A stretch of DNA of 12,347 nt from contig NZOY01000002.1 in assembly GCA_002695445.1 (NCBI GenBank), forward strand, positions 1 to 12,347. Direction: 5' to 3'. Position 1 is the first letter of the stretch; each line of letters starts with the position of its first letter. Under the pieces are notes generated by a model, which was given only the letters and a program-made list of their open reading frames with translations, made no database searches and was not told where the DNA came from. The stretch is from Flavobacteriaceae bacterium. GTDB lineage: Bacteria; Bacteroidota; Bacteroidia; Flavobacteriales; Flavobacteriaceae. Of this stretch, positions 1 through 8,279 are shown in pieces. A program made the position numbers and the translations under genes.

Positions 1-3000
1 AGACTAAATGCAAATCCTAACTCGGGATCCTTGTTTACTACATGGTCTGGATCTACCTCTGAAACATCGAGTGAAATTGATATAACTTTAGACGGTACTA
101 AATCGGTTACTGCTACTTTTGAGGAGCAAATTTTTGATTTGGTTAACGAAGAAAACGTATTTATTGGAACCGGTAGATGGAAAATAAGAAAACCAAAAAC
201 TGGTGATAGGGGGAGTGGTAAATTAAATCACTGTGATATAACAGAATTAATTTTTAGGAAAGATGGAACCTTCACAATTATTTTTACAGATTTAACAGTC
301 GCCGGAATTTATAGGATGAGTCAAAGTCAAACTTCCTCTTTTAGTATTGATCTCTCAGTCGGAAGAAATAACTATGGGAAAATAGACAAACTCACTTTAA
401 CAGATAATTATATTAGCTTCAGTATTGTTTCAACAGATTGTGATAAGTCAGTGCAGGCAGATAAAGATAAAGATTACGATGAGTCAAAGGATCCACTTGC
501 ATGTAAGATAGAGGGTAGTCTATTGAGCGGCCCTCAAACGCAAGTTGTGTCTCAAACTCAATCAATAGCTGAAGTTAAATATGAGTTTTCGACGAATTGC
601 CCTCAATTAATTAATTCTAGTGTGTCAAATCTGCCTCCTGGAGTCACAATGTCGTTTGTAGATAATATTGCTACTATTTCTGGAGCTCCAACTTCGCAGG
701 CGAGTGGTGTTTATAATTATTTGATTTCACTTGACAATGCTCTTTCTGCTACAGCTACTGATCCTGCCGCACCAGCTTCTGCTGAATTTTCAATCGAAGG
801 AACAATTGAAGTTACATCTTCAACAACCCAAACCTCCTGTAGTCAAGCATCTTTAACTTTAGTTGATGGAAATCCAAACCAAGCTATTTTTATCGGTGAA
901 TCAATTGGTACGATCGTGTGGGAACTTTCGACTGACTGCCCACCCGATTCCAGTGGTGTATCGTTAAACTCAAGTGCAAGTGGACTTCCTCAAGGAGTAA
1001 CTTATAGTTTTTCTGGACAAGATAACCGAATTTTCGTTCAAGGAACCCCAAGTTCTGTAGGAACCTATTCTTATAATATTGTTTATTATAATGAGCAACA
1101 ATTGTCAACTTCAAGTGTTGTTGCCTCAGTTACAGGTGTAATTTCAGTTGCTGCAAGTTCAACTACCTCAAGCACTTCATGTTCTGCTGATCCATGTACA
1201 ATTAGTGGCGCTTTAGTCAGTGGTTCTCAATCATTAACAACAACGGTTTCTACCGATAGTGTTCTTGTTCGATATGATTTTACCAATACTTGCTCGCAAG
1301 TTCTTCAAGCTTCTGTTACAGGCTTGCCTCCCGGGGTTACTTACATAGTTCAAGAGGTAGACGCTAATCTTGCATATGTTCAATTAAGAGGGATACCAAC
1401 TAGTGTTGGTAATTATAACTACACTATAAGTGTTGACAATTCTCTCATTGCAACAGCTTCAGCTCCAGCTTGTGCAGCAACTGCCTCCACAACTATTTCG
1501 GGATCAATATCTGTAATTGCAAGTTCAACAACTTCCTCAACTACTTGTTCTGCTGATCCATGTACAATTAGTGGCGCTTTAGTCAGTGGTTCTCAATCAT
1601 TAACAACAACAGTATCCACAGACAGTGTACTTGTACGCTACGATTTCACAAACACATGTTCTCAGGTGTTGCAGGCATCGGTAACTGGTCTTCCTCCAGG
1701 TGTGACTTATATTGTCCAAGAGGTAGATGCTAATCTTGCATATGTTCAATTAAGAGGGATACCAACTAGTGTTGGTAATTATAACTATACTATAAATGTT
1801 GATAATTCTCTTATCGCGACGGCTTCAGCTCCAGCTTGTGCTGCAACTGCCTCCACAACTATTTCGGGATCAATATCTGTAGTTGCCTCGTCAACAGCTG
1901 CAACTTCTTGTTCTCAAGCATCCATTTCCCTAGTTAGTGGTAATCCAAATCAAGCTATAACTTTAGGTAGTTCAATCGGAAATGTTACATGGGGGTTAAG
2001 TACAGACTGTCCGCCAGATGGAAACGGTGTTCCACTTAATTCTAGCGCTAGTGGTTTGCCTTCGGGTGTAAATTATAGTTTCTCCGGACAAAATCAGCAA
2101 ATTATATTAAGTGGAACGCCAAGTTCAGTTGGAACTTACTCGTATAATATTGTTTATTACAATGGGCAGCAATTATCTGGTTCAAGTGTAACTGCGTCTG
2201 TCACGGGAATTATCTCAGTTTCATCTGTTCCAAGTTGTACAATTAGTAGCTCAGTCTTAAGTGGCTCAATAAGTCAAGTTGTTAATGCAGGTAGTCCAAT
2301 TACAGACATTGTGTATCAATTAAATTCATCAAACTGTGCAGGATCATTTACGAGCGTTAATGCTAGTGGGTTGCCGTCTGGAGTTTCTGCTTCCCTAGAT
2401 TCAAGTAATGATCGAATAACTCTAAGTGGGACTCCATCTAATCAAACATCAGGTACTTATAATTATAGTATATCGTTTGAAAATAGTAATAATGGATCTC
2501 CTGTATCTTCCTCTGTAAGTGGTACAATTACTGTTAATCCTGTATGTACTGTTTCAGGATCAATTACATCCGGAAATGCAGATCAAACTATTGACGAAGG
2601 TCAATCCATAACAGATATAATTGGTTCATTTAGTTCAAGTTGTGCTTACCCATTAACTGCGATTGCTTCAGGACTACCTAGCGGGGTAACCGCCACATTA
2701 AGTGGTAATAATCAGTTATTAATTGCGGGTACTCCAAATTCAGGTGCTGGAACATTTACCTATCAAATAGCAATTTACGACAATCCTTCTTCTGGACAAG
2801 TAAGCTCATCAATCACTGTAGGGGGAACTATAGCTATAAATCCAAGTACTACATCGTCGTCTACAAATGCTACACAAACATGGTCTATTAATGTAACAGC
2901 TCAAAACAGTGCTAACTATCAATTATCTGGTAATGACAGAAATGGAACTGTCACAGGAAATGATCCGACTGTTACAATTGCCCTAGGTGATACATTAAAT

Positions 3001-3195
3001 TTCAACGTTGATGCACCAGGTCATCCATTTTATCTAAAAACTCAGTCGGGTACAGGTACTGCTAACCAAGTTAGCGGAGCAACAAATCAAGGAACCGAAA
3101 ATGGAACAGTAACTTGGACACCCAGTGCAACTGGAACATACTATTATATTTGTTCGCTGCACGGCGGAATGGTAGGTACCATCATTGTACAATAA
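1..3195 (+). CDS. Giant Ig-repeat surface protein with C-terminal cupredoxin domain (5' partial)
   Basis: The reading frame is open from base 1, so the true start lies left of the window; the TTG at 31 is not a believable start. 1064 residues are visible. They begin with an InlB-B-type repeat end (nt 1-125, PNSGSLFTTWSG...KSVTATF) and a lipocalin-like region (about nt 130-480, with GRWKI and FRKDGTFT). An Asp/Lys-rich linker follows. Seven putative-Ig (He_PIG-like) repeats start at Cys codons near 502, 838, 1180, 1546, 1909, 2236 and 2545, each with GLPxGV...GTP...YxYxI and usually a second Cys about 40 residues on, perhaps a disulfide. The last 105 residues form a cupredoxin fold with His (3022), Cys (3151), His (3160) and Met (3169), a full type-1 copper ligand set. 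There is no obvious type IX secretion C-terminal domain. It is probably exported and surface-anchored through the unseen N-terminus. The role is inferred: adhesion or binding with a redox or copper module. Confidence 0.85.
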   Translation, partial: RLNANPNSGSLFTTWSGSTSETSSEIDITLDGTKSVTATFEEQIFDLVNEENVFIGTGRWKIRKPKTGDRGSGKLNHCDITELIFRKDGTFTIIFTDLTVAGIYRMSQSQTSSFSIDLSVGRNNYGKIDKLTLTDNYISFSIVSTDCDKSVQADKDKDYDESKDPLACKIEGSLLSGPQTQVVSQTQSIAEVKYEFSTNCPQLINSSVSNLPPGVTMSFVDNIATISGAPTSQASGVYNYLISLDNALSATATDPAAPASAEFSIEGTIEVTSSTTQTSCSQASLTLVDGNPNQAIFIGESIGTIVWELSTDCPPDSSGVSLNSSASGLPQGVTYSFSGQDNRIFVQGTPSSVGTYSYNIVYYNEQQLSTSSVVASVTGVISVAASSTTSSTSCSADPCTISGALVSGSQSLTTTVSTDSVLVRYDFTNTCSQVLQASVTGLPPGVTYIVQEVDANLAYVQLRGIPTSVGNYNYTISVDNSLIATASAPACAATASTTISGSISVIASSTTSSTTCSADPCTISGALVSGSQSLTTTVSTDSVLVRYDFTNTCSQVLQASVTGLPPGVTYIVQEVDANLAYVQLRGIPTSVGNYNYTINVDNSLIATASAPACAATASTTISGSISVVASSTAATSCSQASISLVSGNPNQAITLGSSIGNVTWGLSTDCPPDGNGVPLNSSASGLPSGVNYSFSGQNQQIILSGTPSSVGTYSYNIVYYNGQQLSGSSVTASVTGIISVSSVPSCTISSSVLSGSISQVVNAGSPITDIVYQLNSSNCAGSFTSVNASGLPSGVSASLDSSNDRITLSGTPSNQTSGTYNYSISFENSNNGSPVSSSVSGTITVNPVCTVSGSITSGNADQTIDEGQSITDIIGSFSSSCAYPLTAIASGLPSGVTATLSGNNQLLIAGTPNSGAGTFTYQIAIYDNPSSGQVSSSITVGGTIAINPSTTSSSTNATQTWSINVTAQNSANYQLSGNDRNGTVTGNDPTVTIALGDTLNFNVDAPGHPFYLKTQSGTGTANQVSGATNQGTENGTVTWTPSATGTYYYICSLHGGMVGTIIVQ
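838..2235 (+). repeat. A-B-B-A' order of Ig-like repeats
   Basis: The repeats at 838-1179 (A) and 1909-2235 (A') resemble each other (both start CSQAS, share NPNQAI, LSTDCPPD, NSSASGLP and the stretch GTPSSVGTYSYNIVYYN) more than they resemble the two B repeats lying between them. Their DNA has drifted at both silent and non-silent sites, unlike the B pair. The order suggests insertion or duplication of the B pair inside a duplicated A unit. Confidence 0.8.
1180..1908 (+). repeat. Tandem 366-bp twin repeats (B1 1180-1545, B2 1546-1908) in the giant protein
   Basis: Two adjacent Ig-like repeats of 122 codons are almost identical as protein; the clear differences are one Ser/Asn in the body and the variable Ser/Thr/Ala linker. 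At DNA level they are a mosaic. The first 63 bases are identical (1180-1242 versus 1546-1608). The next 40 codons (1243-1362 versus 1609-1728) differ at 32 codons with no residue change. The next 57 bases (1363-1419 versus 1729-1785) are again identical. A short stretch of mostly silent differences follows, then near-identity to the end. Confidence 0.95.
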
Positions 3196-3226
3196 AAAAA
3201 ACCTCCGTTAAAATGGAGGTTTTTAA
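3196..3226. terminator. Bidirectional rho-independent terminator
   Basis: Directly after the stop codon at 3195 there is a hairpin with stem AAAAACCTCC (3197-3206), an 8-nt loop and GGAGGTTTTT (3215-3224). It ends in a T run on the + strand and, by symmetry, on the - strand. It lies between two convergent genes and can serve both. Confidence 0.9.
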
Positions 3227-3230
3227 GTGC

Positions 3231-3767
3231 TTATTTTTTTAGAGGCATTCTTTTAGCTTTCAACCTTTTCGCTTGTTGCCAAGTTTGTATTTTTCCGTCT
3301 ACAATATAATACCACTCCTCATAAGTAGCGTCTTCAGAGGTAAATCTCGCATTCACCCATTCACCTTCTTGATTTTTATATTCTGGGTTCTCAGATTTTG
3401 TTTGTTTTACAGAATAGGCAAAATTTGTTTTCCATCCCCAATTGCTATTACTTGCTTGAAAATCTTGGTATTCTTTTTCAATTAGATCAACAAATTCTTG
3501 CGGACTGTTAGCTATATCACCATTTGCAAAATGCATCCAGGGCTTGTCATGGATATATGATTTTAGAGTTTCATAATCTCTATCAGCCCACGCCTTATCG
3601 ATTTTTTTAAATATTTCAACGGTGGCATCGGAACCCATCATAACTTGGTGGTCAGAGCTTGCAAAAAACCCATTAGTGGGTATCTTAGTTTTTTGGATAT
3701 TAGTAGAATTTTGGTCACAACCAATAAATGTTAAAATTGCGAAAACTAGAAATTTTATTTTTTTCAT
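3231..3767 (-). CDS. NTF2/SnoaL-like lipoprotein
   Basis: The start is taken as the ATG at 3767, giving 178 residues. The product then begins MKKIKFLVFAILTFIGC, a lipoprotein signal peptide with the acylated Cys at residue 17. A further in-frame ATG at 3794 would add nine residues before the signal and is less likely. The mature part (IFKKIDKAWADRDYETLKSYI...YEEWYYIVDGKIQTWQQ) has the helix-then-sheet pattern of the NTF2-like superfamily (SnoaL/DUF4440 type), which includes small cavity proteins of many functions. No catalytic residues can be assigned. It faces the giant-protein gene and shares its terminator. A monocistronic periplasmic or outer-membrane lipoprotein is likely; substrate and role are unknown. 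Confidence 0.8.
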   Translation of the reverse strand: MKKIKFLVFAILTFIGCDQNSTNIQKTKIPTNGFFASSDHQVMMGSDATVEIFKKIDKAWADRDYETLKSYIHDKPWMHFANGDIANSPQEFVDLIEKEYQDFQASNSNWGWKTNFAYSVKQTKSENPEYKNQEGEWVNARFTSEDATYEEWYYIVDGKIQTWQQAKRLKAKRMPLKK

Positions 3768-3781
3768 TTTGATATTTTTTT

Positions 3782-3789
3782 CAAATATA
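3782..3789 (-). promoter_or_regulatory. Candidate Bacteroidota -7 box for the NTF2-like lipoprotein
   Basis: The minus strand reads TATATTTG, a full match to the Bacteroidota sigma-ABfr -7 consensus TAnnTTTG. It lies 15 nt upstream of the ATG at 3767 and inside the extension implied by the ATG at 3794, so it also favours the shorter start. I see no TTG at the usual -33 spacing, and the implied leader is very short. Confidence 0.35.
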
Positions 3790-3858
3790 GTCAACTTTAT
3801 TTTCTAATTTTTTTGATCGATTTTTTCAAGTGTATAGTTTAATGTAACTTGGGACAGT

Positions 3859-5433
3859 ATGGAGACAAGTTTATCAAGTATCGACGTCTTAATAATCTTA
3901 ATTTATTTTTCTTTAATTATTTTAATTGGTATTTGGATATCAAGAAAAACCAAATCTGATGATGATCTTTTTTTAGGAGGCAGAAGTTTAACTTGGGGAG
4001 TTATAGGGCTATCATTATTTGCGTCAAATATATCAAGTACCACAATAGTTGGTTTAACTGGAGCTGCCTATTCTAGTGGAATTGTTCAGTCTGTTTATGA
4101 ATGGATTTCTGGTATCCCGCTTATTATTGCTGCATTTATTTTTGTCCCACTATACTTGAACTCAAAAATTACTACTATACCAGAATTTTTGGCAAAAAGA
4201 TTTGACAGAAGGGCACAGATTTTTTTTTCAGTTATAACCATAATTACGAGTATTTTAATTGAAACAGCTGGAGGATTGTATGCAGGTGCTATTGTGCTTA
4301 AAACTTTTATACCAAATCTAGTCATTTGGCAAACTACACTTGTCCTTGCACTTTTTGCCGGTATTTACACAGCTTATGGTGGATTAAAAGCTGTTGTTTA
4401 TACAGATTCCTTACAGGCCATTATTTTAATCTTTGGAGGAATAGTTTTGACCTACATATTATTTGAAAAAATTGATTTTTCAATTGAAAAAATGATTGCA
4501 TCAGCTCCAGAAGGTCATTTTTCAATATATAGACCTATCAATGACAAAACACTTCCCTGGCCAGGCTTATTTTTAGGGGTTCCATTATTGGGATTTTGGT
4601 ATTGGTCCACGAATCAGTATATCGTTCAAAGAGTCCTAGGTGCAAAAGATATCAAAAATGCTCGATGGGGTGTTTTATTGGGAGGATTTTTGAAATTAAT
4701 CCCCCTTTTTATTATGGTCATACCTGGTGCAATGGCTATAAGTATTTATACAGGAATAGAAAATCCAGACATGGTATATCCTACGGTTGTTTTAAATGCG
4801 CTTCCTAAGGGATTGATAGGCTTGGTTTTAGCAGGACTCATTTCAGCAATTATGTCAAGTGTAGATTCCACTCTAAATTCATCTTCAACACTTGTTGTTG
4901 TTGATTTTATAAAGCCGAAAATGTCAAATATTACTTCAAATGATATTGTAAAATACGGAAGATGGTCAACATTTGTTTTAATGATTATTGCAGCTGTTTG
5001 GGCTCCTATGATTCAACATTTTGGTGGTATCTGGGTCTATCTGCAACAAATGTACGCCATTTTTGTTCCTCCTATTGTTGTTCTTTTTTTGGTTGGTGTT
5101 TTTGATAAAAAAGGAAATGCGAATGGAGCATATCTAACTTTAATTTTGGGAACTATGTTAGGTGTTATTATTTTCATACTTCAGCAGTTGGAAATATGGA
5201 ATATTCACTTTACAATCAATGCAGGTATTGTCGTTGCAATTTCATCTATCATATTTATTTTAACCAGTAGAATGTCACAACCTCCTGCTACCGAAATTAT
5301 CGAAAACTTCACTTTTCAAAGAAAATTAATAAATCAAGGTAACGATACAAGTATTTGGTATCAAAATTACAAGATATGGGCAGGAATATTATTTATATTT
5401 ATTTTAATAATTTTTATAACTCTTTTCAAATAA
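3859..5433 (+). CDS. Sodium:solute symporter (SSS/SLC5 family), probable sugar transporter
   Basis: The 524-residue polytopic inner-membrane protein has about 13-14 hydrophobic segments, the usual size of the solute:sodium symporter family. Family marks include the first helix followed by RKTKSDDDLFLGGRSL (about residues 30-48), FASNISSTTIVGLTG in the second helix (sodium/substrate-site region), an IPEFLAKRF loop, and the late signature GLVLAGLISAIMSSVDST then LNSSSTL (about 316-342), where the SS pair corresponds to the sodium-binding serines of vSGLT. It couples sodium influx to uptake of a small solute. The GH13 glucosidase begins 7 nt after its stop, so the substrate is probably an alpha-glucoside such as isomaltose or a related di- or trisaccharide; this is inferred from context, not from residues. 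It starts a run of four + strand genes. Confidence 0.93.
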   Translation: METSLSSIDVLIILIYFSLIILIGIWISRKTKSDDDLFLGGRSLTWGVIGLSLFASNISSTTIVGLTGAAYSSGIVQSVYEWISGIPLIIAAFIFVPLYLNSKITTIPEFLAKRFDRRAQIFFSVITIITSILIETAGGLYAGAIVLKTFIPNLVIWQTTLVLALFAGIYTAYGGLKAVVYTDSLQAIILIFGGIVLTYILFEKIDFSIEKMIASAPEGHFSIYRPINDKTLPWPGLFLGVPLLGFWYWSTNQYIVQRVLGAKDIKNARWGVLLGGFLKLIPLFIMVIPGAMAISIYTGIENPDMVYPTVVLNALPKGLIGLVLAGLISAIMSSVDSTLNSSSTLVVVDFIKPKMSNITSNDIVKYGRWSTFVLMIIAAVWAPMIQHFGGIWVYLQQMYAIFVPPIVVLFLVGVFDKKGNANGAYLTLILGTMLGVIIFILQQLEIWNIHFTINAGIVVAISSIIFILTSRMSQPPATEIIENFTFQRKLINQGNDTSIWYQNYKIWAGILFIFILIIFITLFK

Positions 5434-5440
5434 ATTTAAG

Positions 5441-7093
5441 ATGAATAGAACTTGGTGGAAGGAAGGTGTTGTTTACCAGATTTATCCTAGGTCATTTAAG
5501 GATTCATCTGGAAATGGTATAGGTGATATTTATGGAATAATTGATAAGTTAGATTATATTAAATCTCTGGGTGTAAATATGATTTGGATTTGTCCAATTT
5601 ATAGTTCCCCAAACGACGACAACGGATACGATATTTCAGACTATAGAAAAATTAGTGAGGAATTTGGTGGAAACAAAGCTTTTGATATTCTTTTAAATGA
5701 AATGCATAAAAGAGACTTGAAATTAATTATGGATCTAGTGGCCAATCATTCTTCTGATGAACACAAATGGTTTCAAGAATCAAAAAAAGGAGAGGATAAT
5801 CCATACCACAACTATTACTTCTGGAAAAAAGGTAAAGCGGACAAACCACCGAATAATTGGTTATCTGTTTTTAGTGGATCTGCTTGGGAATGGGATCCTA
5901 ATTTGAATAAATACTATTTACATTCCTTTACTAAAAAACAGCCTGATTTAAACTGGGAAAACCCAAAAGTGAGAGAAGAAATTTACGATATCTTAAATTT
6001 TTGGTTCTCAAAAGGAGTTGATGGATTTAGAATGGATGTTATTTCATTCATATCAAAAAGGTTAGATTTCCCCCAAGCAAAAAAGGGATCTACCTTGTCT
6101 GAAATGATGGAAAATATCTATGCTAACGGACCCAGGATTCATGAATATCTTAAGGAGATGAATGAAAAAGTATTGTCAAAATACGATATTGTTACTGTAG
6201 GTGAGGGGCCTGGTGTAAATTTGGAGACAGGATTAAATTATGTGGACAAGAAGGAAAAAGAATTGAATATGGTTTTTCATTTTGATCACCTTCAAATTGA
6301 TTTTGGACCAGAGGGCAAATTTGATCCTCAGCCAATAGACTTTCTAAAATTTAAAAAGGTATTTTCCGACTGGGATTCACTTTTAAGAAATAAAGGATGG
6401 AATAGCATTTTTTTGGGGAATCATGACTTCTCAAGAATTGTATCTAGGTTTGGTAATGATCAAAAATATAGAAATGAGTCAGCAAAACTTTTAGCTACAT
6501 TACTAATGACCCTAAGAGGTACACCTTACGTATATCAAGGAGATGAAATTGGTATGACTAATGTTAAATATCCGTCGATTGACTACTATGATGACGTTGA
6601 AACAAGAAATGCTTGGAAAGAAGCAAAAGGCAACAACAAAAATATGGATGATTTTTTAAAAGCTGTTCATAGACAAAGTAGAGATAATGCTAGAACGCCT
6701 CTACAATGGAATGACACGGAATTTGCGGGCTTTTCCACAAATAAACCATGGATAAACATAAATTCAAATTACAAGAAGATCAATGTAGAATCAGAGGAAG
6801 ATTATTCTGACTCAATACTAAATTATTACAGAGAAATCATTAGGATTAGAAAAAATAATTTGACATTGATTTATGGAGATTTTTTAGACCTAGAGCCAGA
6901 TAATGAAAAACTTTACATTTATAAAAGATGGGATAAACAAAAAACTTTTGTTGTTATTCTCAATTTTAGTGATGATAAGATCCTATGCGATTTAAATGAT
7001 TTAAGTTCAATGACTTTAGTTATCGGAAACTATAAAAAATCAGTATACGATGGGTCTATGGATCCCTGGGAAGCAAGAGTTTATAGTTATTAG
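5441..7093 (+). CDS. GH13 oligo-1,6-glucosidase-type alpha-glucosidase
   Basis: The 550-residue enzyme is full length for GH13 exo-alpha-glucosidases and lacks a signal peptide, so it should act in the cytoplasm. Visible motifs are a calcium-loop-like DSSGNGIGD (21-29), region I DLVANH (98-103), QPDLN (167-171), region II GFRMDV with nucleophile Asp199, the acid/base Glu255 in VGEG, and Asp329 in LGNHD. These numbers equal those of Bacillus cereus oligo-1,6-glucosidase. QPDLN marks the oligo-1,6-glucosidase branch, and Val200 after the nucleophile is the residue linked to alpha-1,6 specificity (Ala or Thr is common in alpha-1,4 enzymes). It most likely releases glucose from the non-reducing end of isomaltose, panose or similar sugars. 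It is 7 nt behind the symporter and is presumably co-transcribed with it. A trehalulose or trehalose-6-phosphate activity cannot be fully excluded. Confidence 0.92.
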   Translation: MNRTWWKEGVVYQIYPRSFKDSSGNGIGDIYGIIDKLDYIKSLGVNMIWICPIYSSPNDDNGYDISDYRKISEEFGGNKAFDILLNEMHKRDLKLIMDLVANHSSDEHKWFQESKKGEDNPYHNYYFWKKGKADKPPNNWLSVFSGSAWEWDPNLNKYYLHSFTKKQPDLNWENPKVREEIYDILNFWFSKGVDGFRMDVISFISKRLDFPQAKKGSTLSEMMENIYANGPRIHEYLKEMNEKVLSKYDIVTVGEGPGVNLETGLNYVDKKEKELNMVFHFDHLQIDFGPEGKFDPQPIDFLKFKKVFSDWDSLLRNKGWNSIFLGNHDFSRIVSRFGNDQKYRNESAKLLATLLMTLRGTPYVYQGDEIGMTNVKYPSIDYYDDVETRNAWKEAKGNNKNMDDFLKAVHRQSRDNARTPLQWNDTEFAGFSTNKPWININSNYKKINVESEEDYSDSILNYYREIIRIRKNNLTLIYGDFLDLEPDNEKLYIYKRWDKQKTFVVILNFSDDKILCDLNDLSSMTLVIGNYKKSVYDGSMDPWEARVYSY

Positions 7094-7150
7094 ATAAATT
7101 ATTTTTTCCCAACTTATTTTAAATTTTTTTTTATTTAATTTTATGTTTCG

Positions 7151-8263
7151 ATGCTAATAAAAAATCTATCGACTTTCTTTGTAATTGTAAATTTTGTTGT
7201 TTTTTCACAAGAAAAAAGGGCCAGAGATTATGGGATTGATTTTGGAATTTTTAAGACAGGTATTCATAATTCAATAACAGATGTTAAGGGTGTAAAAGTT
7301 GGTCATGTTACTCTAAATTACGGTAGTAGTGTAAGGACAGGAGTTACTGCAATAATCCCTCATAAAAGCGATCCATTTAGGATGAAGACACCGACAGCTA
7401 TTTATATTGGAAATGGTTATGGGAAGTTAGCAGGATATTCCCAAGTTGAGGAACTAGGCAATAGTGAAACTCCAATAATTTTAACCAATACTCTAAGTGT
7501 GCCAACAGCTTCTCAAGCCCTTATAGAGTATACACTAAAAAGTAATAAAAATGTGAGATCTATTAATCCTTTAGTTGGTGAAACCAATGATGGTAGACTA
7601 AACGACATCCAAGGATTTCATGTAAAAAAAGAACATATTTTTAAGGCTATTGAAGATGCATCATTAACAAATATTGCTGAAGGTAATATCGGTGCTGGTA
7701 CAGGCACAGTTTGTTTTGGTTTTAAGGGAGGCATAGGAACTTCGTCAAGGATTGTTCCTAGTTCTTTGGGTGGTTATACTGTAGGTGTATTGGTACAAAC
7801 TAATTTTGGAGGAGTATTGACAATCAATGGTGAAAATATTGGGAAAAAGTTAGACAGGTACTCTTTTAAAAAACATAACTATGAAAGATCTGACGGGTCT
7901 TGTATGATAGTTATAATTACGGATGCCCCGTTAGGTCCAAGAAATCTTAAAAGGTTAGCAAAAAGAGGAATGATGGGTTTAGCTAAAACAGGAGGGATTG
8001 CTTCGAATGGAAGCGGTGATTATGTAATTGCTCTTTCGGTAGCTAACCAAAATCTAATAAATATAAATTCAGAATTAACTCTATATAAACCAACTTATCT
8101 ATTTAATAAAAATGTTTCTCCTCTTTTTTTAGCTGCTATAGAAGCAACTGAGGAAGCCATAATTAATTCTTTATTTGCAGCAAAGACCATGGTTGGAAAA
8201 AATGGATTTAAGGTTGAGGAGCTTCCAAAAAATAAAGTTTTGGATTATCTTTTGAAAAATTAA
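7151..8263 (+). CDS. P1 (DmpA/BapA-type) self-processing aminopeptidase, secreted
   Basis: The 370-residue protein has an N-terminal hydrophobic signal (about residues 1-19, ending VVFSQ), so it is probably periplasmic. The body matches DmpA-like peptidases (family S58), which are Ntn-hydrolase-like enzymes that cut themselves into two chains. Landmarks are the N-terminal ITDVKGVKVGH, TPIILTNTLSVPTAS, VGETNDGRLND, GNIGAGTGTVCFGFKGGIGTSSR, the self-cleavage motif DGSCMIVIITDAPL with Ser250 as nucleophile after Gly249, and SNGSGDYVIALS. The DmpA cleavage site is likewise Gly249-Ser250. Such enzymes remove N-terminal L-residues, or D-Ala or beta-amino residues, from small peptides, amides or esters; the exact substrate cannot be read. 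It follows the glucosidase by 57 nt without an obvious hairpin and so may share its transcript. Confidence 0.92.
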   Translation: MLIKNLSTFFVIVNFVVFSQEKRARDYGIDFGIFKTGIHNSITDVKGVKVGHVTLNYGSSVRTGVTAIIPHKSDPFRMKTPTAIYIGNGYGKLAGYSQVEELGNSETPIILTNTLSVPTASQALIEYTLKSNKNVRSINPLVGETNDGRLNDIQGFHVKKEHIFKAIEDASLTNIAEGNIGAGTGTVCFGFKGGIGTSSRIVPSSLGGYTVGVLVQTNFGGVLTINGENIGKKLDRYSFKKHNYERSDGSCMIVIITDAPLGPRNLKRLAKRGMMGLAKTGGIASNGSGDYVIALSVANQNLININSELTLYKPTYLFNKNVSPLFLAAIEATEEAIINSLFAAKTMVGKNGFKVEELPKNKVLDYLLKN

Positions 8264-8279
8264 TTTTAACATATCTATT

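Noticed and set aside
890..1114. 74-codon minus-strand open frame inside the Ig-repeat gene
   Set aside because: It lies wholly within a repeat of the giant protein, has no recognisable domain, and arises from the compositional bias of the + strand gene.
1180..1908. CRISPR-like array or mobile-element origin for the repeats
   Set aside because: The repeats are in-frame 122-codon protein domains without spacers, and no transposase or terminal inverted repeats are seen.
3273..3807. Two hydrophobic + strand open frames opposite the NTF2-like lipoprotein
   Set aside because: They are antisense to a well-supported gene, and their hydrophobicity comes from reading A/T-rich DNA on the wrong strand.
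3813..3840. Promoter TTG-N17-TATAGTTT ahead of the symporter
   Set aside because: The spacing fits but the -7 element matches only four of the six fixed bases of TAnnTTTG, too weak in such A/T-rich DNA.
4095..4808. Minus-strand and second-frame open frames inside the symporter gene
   Set aside because: The symporter is full length with family signatures throughout; the others show no homology signal and no start context.
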